Positions 54,581 through 61,816 of a stretch of 64,000 nt of DNA are shown one piece after another. The stretch covers positions 1,984,001 through 2,048,000 of the forward strand of contig NZ_CP140614.1 in assembly GCF_036556685.1 (NCBI RefSeq), read 5' to 3'. The stretch's first letter is position 1. Every line of letters begins with the position of its first letter. Below the pieces are notes generated by a model that was given only the letters and a program-made list of their open reading frames with translations, searched no databases and had not been told where the DNA came from. Both the position numbers and the translations under genes were made by a program. This stretch comes from Sulfurospirillum sp. 1612. GTDB taxonomy: Bacteria; Campylobacterota; Campylobacteria; Campylobacterales; Sulfurospirillaceae.

Positions 54581-55432
54581 ATGAAACGCTATAAAATCAT
54601 CCACCGAACCTATTACAACTATTCTACTCAAGTATCTTTGGGAGAGCACCATCTACTCTTGCGCCCCAAAGAGGATCATGAACTGCGTATCGAATCGTTT
54701 CACCTTAAAAGCACCCCAAGTGCCAAAATACTCTGGTACCGCGATGTTGAGGATAACTCTGTGGCCATTGCCAGCTTTAGTGAGCCCACACAACATCTCT
54801 TGATTGAGAGTGAAGTGATGATTCAACAATACAATGAATCACCATTGGATTTCATCGTCGCAGATTATGCCATTACCTTCCCGTTTCAATATCTTGATGA
54901 TGATAGATTTTTATTAGCGCCATATATGTTATTGCCCGATTCTTCAACACAACACCTTTTAGATACGCTACTGGCTACTATTTATACACAGCAAGAGCCC
55001 ATCCAAACTTATACCCTGCTCCAACGTCTCAGTCACCATATCTACCGCCGTTTTACTTACAAAAGTCGTGAAGAACCCGGAGTACAAAGTGTCGCGCAAA
55101 CATTGCAATTGGGCTCAGGGTCATGCCGTGATTTTGCGCTGGTTTTTATGGAAGCGGCGCGATGTTTGGGACTGGCCGCTCGTTTTGTCAGTGGCTATTT
55201 ATATGCTCCCTTGATGTCTGCTCAAGTGGGCTCAACCCATGCTTGGGCTGAAGTATATCTACCCGGAGGAGGATGGAAAGGATTTGATCCGACAATCGGG
55301 GATATCGCAGGAGAAGATCACATACGCGTGGCCGTCTCGCGCCTCCCACAAGCAGTCCCACCCATCGCAGGCTCTTTTAGCGGTAACGCCACCTCAACCC
55401 TTGATGTAGGGGTCTGGGTCACGTTGTGCTAA
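54581..55432 (+). CDS. Transglutaminase-like cysteine protease family protein
   Basis: 283 aa: N-terminal beta domain (1 to about 90, YKIIHRTYYNYSTQVSLGEH in part) and a transglutaminase core with catalytic Cys in GSGSCRDFA, His in STHAWAEVYL and Asp in GFDPTIG. No signal peptide; bacterial members are thought to be proteases or amide hydrolases. AGGA is 7 bases upstream. Divergent from ghrA-like gene. Confidence 0.88.
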   Translation: MKRYKIIHRTYYNYSTQVSLGEHHLLLRPKEDHELRIESFHLKSTPSAKILWYRDVEDNSVAIASFSEPTQHLLIESEVMIQQYNESPLDFIVADYAITFPFQYLDDDRFLLAPYMLLPDSSTQHLLDTLLATIYTQQEPIQTYTLLQRLSHHIYRRFTYKSREEPGVQSVAQTLQLGSGSCRDFALVFMEAARCLGLAARFVSGYLYAPLMSAQVGSTHAWAEVYLPGGGWKGFDPTIGDIAGEDHIRVAVSRLPQAVPPIAGSFSGNATSTLDVGVWVTLC

Positions 55433-55465
55433 GCATCATGAGCCTCTTTTATTGCCGATACCCCT

Positions 55466-56125
55466 TTAGCGATACCAGGCGGTAATGTCTTTGATATCTT
55501 GTCGTGATTTCTCTCGGGGTTCACTCTTCCTATACCCAAATGCCACCATCACCGATGCGCCAAAGGCGTCAGTATCAATGCCTAACTCATTTTTCAAAAA
55601 TTCCTCTGTCTTCGCCACATCAAATCCCTCTATGGGGCAAGAGTCGATGCCCTTCGTAGCCGCTCCAGTCATCATATTGGCTAAGGCCAAATAGGTTTGC
55701 TTTGAAGCCCAATCAAACAAAGTTCGATCACTCTCTAAGAGTTTAAAATCCTCTTTCTGAAACTTTTCATAAAATTGATTGATCATACCGACCACCTCTT
55801 CTGGCATTTGTTTAACATCATGCAACATATGTTGTATGTAGCTACTATCGTATTTGACACCAGGTGCTTTTCTTGCCAGAATCACCATGAAATGACTCGC
55901 TGTAGGAAGTTGCCCCTGGGCACCCCAGGTGAAAGCTTTCATCTTTTCTCTCAGAGCGCTGTTTTGAATGATGACAAATTTCCAGGGTTCAAAACCAAAG
56001 GAACTCGGACTCAATCTACCCATCTCTAAAATATCGTTAAAATCCTTCTCACTAATTTTTCGTGTTGCATCAAATGCCTTGCATGCATGTCGGAACATCA
56101 TCGCATCTAAAAATTTCTTTTCCAT
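55466..56125 (-). CDS. NAD(P)H-dependent nitroreductase family protein
   Basis: 219-aa FMN enzyme of the NfsB group. MFRHACKAFD at the N-terminus and SPSSFGFEPWKFVII bind FMN; IEGFDVAK and VMVAFGYRK are conserved C-terminal segments. It reduces nitroaromatics or quinones; physiological substrate unknown. It is divergent from an HxlR regulator that probably controls it. Confidence 0.9.
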   Translation of the reverse strand: MEKKFLDAMMFRHACKAFDATRKISEKDFNDILEMGRLSPSSFGFEPWKFVIIQNSALREKMKAFTWGAQGQLPTASHFMVILARKAPGVKYDSSYIQHMLHDVKQMPEEVVGMINQFYEKFQKEDFKLLESDRTLFDWASKQTYLALANMMTGAATKGIDSCPIEGFDVAKTEEFLKNELGIDTDAFGASVMVAFGYRKSEPREKSRQDIKDITAWYR

Positions 56126-56183
56126 TTTATGGTCCTTGTTTTATAATTTTGAAATTTTAGTAGTATTGTGTCATAATGTCAAG

Positions 56184-56199
56184 AACTATCTAATTAGTT
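56184..56199. promoter_or_regulatory. Possible HxlR operator between nitroreductase and hxlR
   Basis: AACTA-TCTAAT-TAGTT, perfect 5-base arms with 6-base spacer in the 98-base divergent region. Confidence 0.35.
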
Positions 56200-56223
56200 A
56201 TATACATACCAAAAGGATACTAT

Positions 56224-56574
56224 GTGTCAAACACCATCATTTATAGAGACAAAGAATACCCGTGTGAATTTGGATTTACTCTAGATCTCATCAGTGGAAA
56301 ATGGAAAGGTTTAATATTGTGGTACCTCCAAGATGGAACATTGCGTTATGGAGCATTACGGAAAAAACTAGGAAATATCACACAAAAAATGCTCACCCAA
56401 ACACTCAGAGAACTCGAGAGAGACAAACTCATCAGCAGAAAAGTCTATCCAATCGTACCGCCAAAAGTTGAATACACGCTGACAGAGCGAGGTCTGAAAC
56501 TCATCCCTATATTTAAACAGCTTATCCAATGGGGACATGAAGTGGGCACGATTGAGGGCGTCATTGTCGATTAA
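56224..56574 (+). CDS. HxlR-family winged-helix regulator
   Basis: 116 aa with CEFGFTLDLISGKWKGLILW, RYGALRKKLGNITQKMLTQTL (in part), LRELERDKLI and VEYTLTERGL, the family pattern. GTG start with AAAGGA 6 bases upstream; an out-of-frame ATG overlaps it at 56222. Such regulators respond to electrophiles or quinones through an N-terminal Cys (here C14). Divergent from nitroreductase. Confidence 0.9.
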   Translation: MSNTIIYRDKEYPCEFGFTLDLISGKWKGLILWYLQDGTLRYGALRKKLGNITQKMLTQTLRELERDKLISRKVYPIVPPKVEYTLTERGLKLIPIFKQLIQWGHEVGTIEGVIVD

Positions 56575-56615
56575 TGCTGAGAAGAGTATCACCTAAGACG
56601 CTCATGAGCTAAATC

Positions 56616-56624
56616 TGGTATAAT
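56616..56624 (+). promoter_or_regulatory. Extended -10 promoter of queE-queC
   Basis: TGGTATAAT 30 bases before the queE start. Confidence 0.6.
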
Positions 56625-56654
56625 TGCGGATTCAAATAAATTATAAGGGATGCT

Positions 56655-57233
56655 GTGCTTAAAGTTGTTGAAATATTTTATTCGATTCAAGGAGAGGGCA
56701 CCTATAGTGGGGTTCCTAGCATCTTCATAAGACTTCACGGATGCAATCTTGCTTGTTCATTTTGTGATGACGCACTTCATAAAGGAGATTATAAATCCTA
56801 CCGTTATGAGGAAGTTTTGAACGCGATTCAAGACTACCCTGCCAAGAGAGTGATTATCACAGGAGGAGAGCCGAGTATCACCGATCTGAATGCTTTTATC
56901 AAATTTTTGCAAGCCAAAGATTATTATGTCTGTGTTGAAACCAATGGCTTTAAACTCGACCATATCAAAGCGGCCGATTGGATTACCTACAGTCCCAAAG
57001 ATTGGGATGCGCTTTTAACACAAGGATACAATGAGATTAAATTCATCGTCTCACGCGAGGATGATACCCAAAAAATCACAAATTTTAAAAGTGATGGGCC
57101 CATTTACATCCAACCGCTGAATTTTTTTGATAAACCCGATATGGAAAATCTGGACTTTTGCATCGAACTAGCCAAAGCCCATCCACAGCTCAAACTCAGC
57201 ATCCAAATGCACAAATTTTTAGGAGTGAGATAA
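56655..57233 (+). CDS. queE: 7-carboxy-7-deazaguanine synthase (radical SAM)
   Basis: 192-aa radical SAM enzyme converting CPH4 to CDG in queuosine synthesis. FYSIQGEGTYSGVPS leads in, the cluster motif is CNLACSFC (Cx3Cx2C), and TGGEPSI follows. GTG start with AAGGG upstream. Forms an operon with queC. Confidence 0.95.
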   Translation: MLKVVEIFYSIQGEGTYSGVPSIFIRLHGCNLACSFCDDALHKGDYKSYRYEEVLNAIQDYPAKRVIITGGEPSITDLNAFIKFLQAKDYYVCVETNGFKLDHIKAADWITYSPKDWDALLTQGYNEIKFIVSREDDTQKITNFKSDGPIYIQPLNFFDKPDMENLDFCIELAKAHPQLKLSIQMHKFLGVR

Positions 57234-57258
57234 TGACAATCCAAAAGGAGTCCGTAAT

Positions 57259-57924
57259 ATGACCAAAGCGTTGATTATTTTTAGTGGCGGACAAGACAGT
57301 ACAACATGCCTCGGTTGGGCAAAAGAGCGCTTTGATGTGGTAGAGACCATTACCTTTGATTACGGTCAAAAACACAAAGTAGAGATACAACAAGCTGATA
57401 AAATCGCACACTTGATGGGGGTAAAAAACACGCTTTTGAGCATCAATGCCTTCACAGAACTCAATGATTCAGCCTTGATCAACTCTGATCTTGATATCTC
57501 AAGCCAACACCAACATAAGAAAAATTTGCCGGCTTCTTTTGTGCCAAATCGCAATGCGATTTTCTTCACACTCGCACATGCCTTTGCACAAAAACAAGGG
57601 ATTGACAATCTTGTCACTGGGATTAATCAAACCGATTATTCGGGCTATCCTGATTGTCGTGAGAACTTTGTCAAAGCACTAGAATTAGCCCTCAACCTCG
57701 GCAGTGAAGCCACTATAAAATTTCACTACCCCCTCATGCATCTGAGCAAAGGGGAAACATTTGCATTGGCACAACAAGAGGGAATTTTAGACCTTGTTGT
57801 CAATGAATCGCACACCTGTTACAATGGCGATCATGATCACTTCCATGATTGGGGTTATGGTTGTGGTACCTGTCCGGCTTGTATTTTGAGAAAAAAAGGC
57901 TGGGAAGAGTTCACGGCAAGATAA
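57259..57924 (+). CDS. queC: 7-cyano-7-deazaguanine (preQ0) synthase
   Basis: 221-aa ATP-dependent enzyme turning CDG into preQ0. PP-loop SGGQDSTT at the N-terminus, VPNRNAIF in the middle, and zinc cysteines in SHTCYNG and GCGTCPACILR near the C-terminus. AAAAGGAG precedes the ATG; 25 bases after queE. Confidence 0.96.
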   Translation: MTKALIIFSGGQDSTTCLGWAKERFDVVETITFDYGQKHKVEIQQADKIAHLMGVKNTLLSINAFTELNDSALINSDLDISSQHQHKKNLPASFVPNRNAIFFTLAHAFAQKQGIDNLVTGINQTDYSGYPDCRENFVKALELALNLGSEATIKFHYPLMHLSKGETFALAQQEGILDLVVNESHTCYNGDHDHFHDWGYGCGTCPACILRKKGWEEFTAR

Positions 57925-57940
57925 ATTGCCGTGTTTGCGC

Positions 57941-58378
57941 TTACATTGCGGCTTTTGAAGTGATTTTATCAAGTGCACCGGAGAGTTTTGGTAAGACAAC
58001 ACAATCTTCTAACTGATACGATTTTTCTAAATTTTTGGGGTCTTTGTACTCAATGATGGTCTGACCCTCACTGTTTTGATACACTAACACTTTCATTGGT
58101 AAATCAATCGCAGCCGTGATATCGCGTTGCATGATTCGAGTGCCAAGCTTTGGATTACCAAATATCAAAAGTTTGGCTTTGCTCATCTGTAATCCCACAC
58201 TTTTGGCACCGGCTTGAAAATCGATAACCGTAAAGAGGGTAATCCCTTTTTGCTTGATAATTTGCTCCATCTTAGCCACCGTCGCATCAACAGAAGCGTG
58301 ACTCTTTTTTATCACCAAATTTCCAGCGCTCAATCCGATTGCTGTTATAATACTCAAGATGAAAACTTTCCACATCAT
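57941..58378 (-). CDS. Secreted DUF302 protein
   Basis: 145 aa from the ATG at 58378, 5 bases after AAGGAG; a frame 12 codons longer exists. Signal peptide (about 1-18), then the DUF302 fold: KSHASVDATVAKMEQIIKQK in part, FTVIDFQAGAKSVGL, and FGNPKLGTRIMQRD. Function unknown. It converges on queC. Confidence 0.85.
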   Translation of the reverse strand: MMWKVFILSIITAIGLSAGNLVIKKSHASVDATVAKMEQIIKQKGITLFTVIDFQAGAKSVGLQMSKAKLLIFGNPKLGTRIMQRDITAAIDLPMKVLVYQNSEGQTIIEYKDPKNLEKSYQLEDCVVLPKLSGALDKITSKAAM

Positions 58379-58457
58379 GATAACTCCTTGTAAAATTTTT
58401 GATACTATATCCACTCAAAGTGTAGTCAAAGTGTAGCTTTAAAAAAAGAGAGATTGT

Positions 58458-58466
58458 TGGTATAAT
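58458..58466 (+). promoter_or_regulatory. Extended -10 promoter
   Basis: TGGTATAAT 23 bases before the following ATG. Confidence 0.55.
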
Positions 58467-58489
58467 ACGCAAAAATAAAAAGGAATTTT

Positions 58490-58747
58490 ATGAAAGATTC
58501 ACAACTGGTTGAGTTATATTTTGTGGCCAAAAGTCCATCCCGCTACTATATATTTGTACTACTTAGTATGTTTGGAGGTTGGAATATCGCACAAGATATT
58601 ATGAACATCTTAGAACACAAGATGAATCCCTCTTCTATCGCATTTGAATATATCGCCATCACGATGCTCTCAATGCTTGGATTCTATTTTGTGAGAAAAA
58701 ATGCACTACGCAAAATCAGAAAACTCGAAAAAGAAAACGTCTCATGA
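58490..58747 (+). CDS. Small two-helix membrane protein
   Basis: 85 aa with hydrophobic segments at about 18-37 and 50-68 and a basic/acidic C-terminal tail. AAAAAGGA precedes the ATG. Family not recognised. It lies just upstream of the metallophore-like cluster, but separated by that cluster's promoter. Confidence 0.65.
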   Translation: MKDSQLVELYFVAKSPSRYYIFVLLSMFGGWNIAQDIMNILEHKMNPSSIAFEYIAITMLSMLGFYFVRKNALRKIRKLEKENVS

Positions 58748-58772
58748 TATAAAATGGGACGTTTTGATTTCA

Positions 58773-58814
58773 CTACACATTCGCTAAACACAACATTTAC
58801 ATTATCTACACATT
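58773..58814 (+). promoter_or_regulatory. Four 11-bp-spaced repeats upstream of the precursor-peptide promoter
   Basis: CTACACATT occurs at 58773-58781 and 58806-58814, exactly 33 bp apart. Between them, in the same 11-bp register, are CTAAACACA (58784-58792) and ATTTACATT (58795-58803), each 6 of 9 matches. The last repeat ends 8 bases before the -10 TATACT (58822-58827). Tandem 11-bp repeats are how PhoB/OmpR-type regulators bind, and such a regulator is encoded at 61157. Confidence 0.6.
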
Positions 58815-58821
58815 AAATCAT

Positions 58822-58827
58822 TATACT
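58822..58827 (+). promoter_or_regulatory. -10 box of the precursor-peptide gene
   Basis: TATACT, 30 bases before the ATG. Confidence 0.5.
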
Positions 58828-58856
58828 TTCATCACAAATCAACAAAAGGATGAATG

Positions 58857-59141
58857 ATGAAATCTTCAAAAACATTAAAATTAGCCGGAGCGCTTTTAGG
58901 CGCAACCATCATGAGTAGTACTGCCGCAATCGCAGCAGGCAGCAATGGCAAATGTGGCACCGGAACCTGTGGGGCTAAAAACAGTAGTGAAAAAGTCCAA
59001 CAAAAAAGTGCGGGTGATAGCAAATGTGGTACGGGAACCTGTGGGGCTACCAAAAAAGAGATGAAAAAAGAGATGAAAAAAGCAGGCGATAGTAAATGCG
59101 GCACCGGAACGTGTGGTAGCACCAAAAAAGCAAAGCAGTAG
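58857..59141 (+). CDS. Cys-rich secreted precursor peptide of a bufferin/HvfA-like RiPP
   Basis: 94 aa from the second of two tandem ATGs (58854, 58857), the one better spaced from AAGGA. An N-terminal signal peptide ends near AIA-AG (26/27). The mature part carries KCGTGTCG at residues 32-39, 56-63 and 80-87, a strict 24-residue period, joined by Lys/Glu/Ser linkers. MNIO-linked precursors such as HvfA and BufA2 use KCG/EGKCG cores whose cysteines become copper-binding heterocycles. This core, with T in place of charged residues, is a variant. First gene of the cluster. Confidence 0.82.
   Translation: MKSSKTLKLAGALLGATIMSSTAAIAAGSNGKCGTGTCGAKNSSEKVQQKSAGDSKCGTGTCGATKKEMKKEMKKAGDSKCGTGTCGSTKKAKQ
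58950..59117 (+). repeat. Three 72-bp-period repeats encoding KCGTGTCG
   Basis: Core units at 58950-58973, 59022-59045 and 59094-59117 encode identical octapeptides with synonymous changes, so the peptide rather than the DNA is conserved. Confidence 0.9.
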
Positions 59142-59150
59142 AAACGCATC

Positions 59151-59978
59151 ATGATAGATATTAAAGGCTGTGGACTCGGACTCAGACGAGATTTTCTTTA
59201 TGAGGTTCAACGTGATGGATTTTTGCCTGATTTTTGGGAAGTTACTCCTGAAAATTGGATGCACATGCCCCATCACCACAAAGAAAAATTTGAAGAAATT
59301 GTCGCGCTCAGACCCACATTAGCCCATGGCCTTTCTCTCTCTATCGGATCTCCTGATCCTGTGGATAAAAAGTTTGTCAAGGCAATCAAAGAGTTCTTAG
59401 ATTGCTATGGCATCCAATACTACTCAGAGCACCTCAGTTTTAGCGCGCTCTCTTCCAATCAGACCTATGAGTTATTGCCGCTTCCTATGACCCCTAAGAT
59501 GGTCAATCATGTCAGTGATAAAATCAAAAGAGTCGAGGATATTTTGCAAAGAAATCTGATTTTGGAAAATGCTACGTATTACCATGTATTAGAGGCAAAG
59601 ATGTCAGAAGCTGAGTTTATTAACCGCGTGATGGAACAATCAAAAGCGCAGTTACTGCTCGATATCAATAATGTCTTTGTGAATTCCAAAAATCATCATT
59701 ATGATGCCAAGAAATTTCTTGATGACCTTGACCTTACAAAGGTGGCCTACATCCATATGGCAGGACATTATAAGGATGATGACTTAGACCTCATCATTGA
59801 TTCGCATGGGATGCCTGTAAAAAAGAAGGTTTGGAAGCTTTTAGCTCATACCCTAAATCAAATCAATTGCCCGGTTATGATTGAGCGGGATAATAATATT
59901 CCGCCTTATAAAACATTGGAAAAAGAGTATCACAAATTAGAAAAAATTGTCCAAAAGGCGTATCATGATAGAGTTTAA
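59151..59978 (+). CDS. MNIO (DUF692) multinuclear iron oxygenase
   Basis: 275-aa TIM-barrel of the DUF692/MNIO family, which modifies cysteines in RiPP precursors (BufB, HvfB, MbnB relatives). Candidate iron ligands are in LAHGLSLS, YYSEHLSF, LILENATYY, LLDINNVFVNS, YIHMAGHY, IIDSHGMP and MIERDNNIP. It starts 9 bases after the precursor stop, with a TATCATGATA-like motif covering its start. It should oxidise the KCGTGTCG cysteines; this is inferred from family and neighbourhood. Confidence 0.92.
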   Translation: MIDIKGCGLGLRRDFLYEVQRDGFLPDFWEVTPENWMHMPHHHKEKFEEIVALRPTLAHGLSLSIGSPDPVDKKFVKAIKEFLDCYGIQYYSEHLSFSALSSNQTYELLPLPMTPKMVNHVSDKIKRVEDILQRNLILENATYYHVLEAKMSEAEFINRVMEQSKAQLLLDINNVFVNSKNHHYDAKKFLDDLDLTKVAYIHMAGHYKDDDLDLIIDSHGMPVKKKVWKLLAHTLNQINCPVMIERDNNIPPYKTLEKEYHKLEKIVQKAYHDRV

Positions 59979-60663
59979 AAAACAAAAATCACTCATCAAT
60001 ATCGCCAATAAAACCCTCCCCTTGCCCAAAAAACAAAAAGGATTGAGGGCGTATCGCGCATTGATTTACAATCGCTTTTATGAAGTACTCTCGCATGCCT
60101 TTCCGATTTTTTTTGAGACAATCGATCATGATGCCTTTGAAAAATCGATTTATGAATTTATGAGATATGGGGCCAAAACGCCCTATATCTGGCAAGTTCC
60201 TAATGAATATCGCAAATTTATCAAAGCCAAAAATATGTTAAGAGAAGACCCGTTTGTCGATGATCTTTTGTGGTTTGAGTGGATTGAAATCAAACTTTTG
60301 ATGCAGACACATCAACGACCCAAAAATCGTCTATTTCACTTCAAAAATACATATCGACTCGCTTCAAATGCAAGAGTCAAGCCGTTGCATTTTCGAGTCT
60401 TTGAGCATCGTTTTGAACAAAAAGGAGAGTATTTTTTACTTTCTTATTATGACTTTGAAGCCCAAGCGGTACATTATCGCGAGATTGCTCCTGCCTTGTA
60501 TCTATTTTTAAAAAATCTCAATACGCATGGATTAAAAAAGAGTATAAAAATCTTGGCACATCAAAGCCATGAATCCATCAAAAATGTGAAGCAATTTCTC
60601 AAACCTGCCCTTCAAGAGTTGTGCGAACAAGGTATCTTAACCAACAAGAAGAAAAGGAAATAA
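59965..60663 (+). CDS. DUF2063-type partner protein of the MNIO enzyme
   Basis: 232 aa from the ATG at 59965 (AAGG seven bases upstream; the frame opens 6 codons earlier at a TTG). The N-terminus YRALIYNRFYEVLSHAFPIF is the DUF2063 signature, and the C-terminal part looks like a winged helix suited to bind the precursor leader. In bufferin and HvfABC systems this protein (BufC/HvfC) is required with the MNIO enzyme. Overlaps the MNIO gene by 14 bases. Confidence 0.88.
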   Translation: MIEFKKQKSLINIANKTLPLPKKQKGLRAYRALIYNRFYEVLSHAFPIFFETIDHDAFEKSIYEFMRYGAKTPYIWQVPNEYRKFIKAKNMLREDPFVDDLLWFEWIEIKLLMQTHQRPKNRLFHFKNTYRLASNARVKPLHFRVFEHRFEQKGEYFLLSYYDFEAQAVHYREIAPALYLFLKNLNTHGLKKSIKILAHQSHESIKNVKQFLKPALQELCEQGILTNKKKRK

Positions 60664-60664
60664 T

Positions 60665-61102
60665 ATGTGTATCAAAGATTGCTATATCAGTATCAAACAG
60701 AAAATGAATCACCTCCAAAGTATCTCTTTGCTCGCGGCGCGATTGATTGTCGCTTATGGATTTTGGACACCGGCTTGGAAGAAATTTGGCAATATCGATG
60801 CGGTGGCTGCTTGGTTTGCCACATTGGGCATTCCCTTCCCTCTTATCAACGCCTATCTCTCTGCAAGTACCGAACTCTTAGGGGTTATTTTGTTGACACT
60901 CGGTTTCATGACACGGTTTATCTCTATCCCGCTGATTGTCATCATGATAGTGGCCATCCTCACCGTGCATTTGCCCAATGGCTTTCATGCTGCGGATAAT
61001 GGATTTGAGATTCCACTTTATTATATGATTTTTCTCTCGCTATTTCTCTCCTTTGGCGCGGGCAAAATCAGTGTGGATCATTTTGTATTTAAAAAACAAT
61101 AA
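60665..61102 (+). CDS. DoxX-family membrane protein
   Basis: 145 aa with four helices; LLAARLIVAYGFWTPAWKKF and STELLGVILLTLGFMTRF follow the DoxX pattern. Such proteins often accompany bufferin-like clusters (BufD) and may handle quinone-linked redox or export. AAAAGGAAATA precedes the ATG, one base after the previous stop. Confidence 0.88.
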   Translation: MCIKDCYISIKQKMNHLQSISLLAARLIVAYGFWTPAWKKFGNIDAVAAWFATLGIPFPLINAYLSASTELLGVILLTLGFMTRFISIPLIVIMIVAILTVHLPNGFHAADNGFEIPLYYMIFLSLFLSFGAGKISVDHFVFKKQ

Positions 61103-61103
61103 A

Positions 61104-61135
61104 TGCTATAATAGCGTCATGAAACGTGGCGCTAT
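61104..61135 (+). promoter_or_regulatory. Internal promoter and near-palindrome ahead of the two-component genes
   Basis: Extended -10 TGCTATAAT (61104-61112) is followed by ATAGCGTCA (61111-61119) and TGGCGCTAT (61127-61135), which pair over nine positions with one G-T. It lies across the expected transcription start, so it may be an operator or a 5' hairpin. Confidence 0.5.
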
Positions 61136-61160
61136 GAATCAAACAAAGAAGAAATTATGA
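61119..61160 (+). CDS. Possible leaderless 13-codon leader ORF ahead of the response regulator
   Basis: ATG stands six bases after TATAAT and opens MKRGAMNQTKKKL, whose TGA overlaps the regulator ATG (ATGA). The stretch from TATAAT through ATGAAA matches that at 48235 except one base. Expression not shown. Confidence 0.35.
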   Translation: MKRGAMNQTKKKL

Positions 61161-61816
61161 AAATCTTACTGCTAGAAGATGATTATATATTGGCGGATAT
61201 CTTATTCCATCATCTAAAAGACGACGCCCATCAAGTCGTGCATGTCGCCGATGGTGAGCATGCGCTCGATGAGGCCAGTGCCAACAAATTTGATTTGATG
61301 ATTTTAGACATCAATGTCCCAAAACTCAATGGCATTGAAGTGCTCAAAAGTATCCGCTCTTATAGTAAAACCACACCCATTATCCTCATCACCGCCTATC
61401 AAGACACCAAACATCTCAAAAATGGCTTTGAAAATGGCTGTGATGATTACATCAAAAAACCCTTTGATTTAGAAGAGTTAAACCTGCGCATCAACAATAT
61501 CAAAAAACGTTTTAGTATCGAAAATGACGATACTGTGGTCATCAATGCCCATACCTATATGATTCCTTCACGCAATCTTTTGTATGTCAATGAGCAAGAA
61601 TTTCAACTGGCCAAAAAAGAGATTGAGATTTTGCTTTACCTCAGCAGCCGCAAAAAACGGGTCGTCTCCTCAGAAGAGTTGATGCAAAATATCTGGGAAT
61701 TTGAAGATATGCCCAGTGATGCTACCATACGCGTATATATCAAAAATCTTAGAAATATCATCGGTAAAGATTGTATCAAAACCATAAGAGGGAGCGGCTA
61801 CTACTTTGAATCATGA
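61157..61816 (+). CDS. OmpR/PhoB-family response regulator
   Basis: 219 aa: receiver domain with acidic pair E7/D8/D9, phospho-acceptor D51 (LMILDINVP), ITAYQ and KKPFDLEEL, then a winged-helix domain ending IKTIRGSGYYFES. Paired with the kinase that follows and probably controls the precursor cluster through the 11-bp repeats. It has its own promoter. Confidence 0.94.
   Translation: MKILLLEDDYILADILFHHLKDDAHQVVHVADGEHALDEASANKFDLMILDINVPKLNGIEVLKSIRSYSKTTPIILITAYQDTKHLKNGFENGCDDYIKKPFDLEELNLRINNIKKRFSIENDDTVVINAHTYMIPSRNLLYVNEQEFQLAKKEIEILLYLSSRKKRVVSSEELMQNIWEFEDMPSDATIRVYIKNLRNIIGKDCIKTIRGSGYYFES

Noticed and set aside
54556-54594. Thirteen-codon ORF overlapping the transglutaminase-like start
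   Set aside because: The ribosome-site spacing is only two bases and no partner element like those at 48235 or 61107 is present.
54581-55432. Ornithine/lipid or microcin biosynthesis role for the transglutaminase-like protein
   Set aside because: No peptide-modifying or export genes adjoin it; only the catalytic triad is supported.
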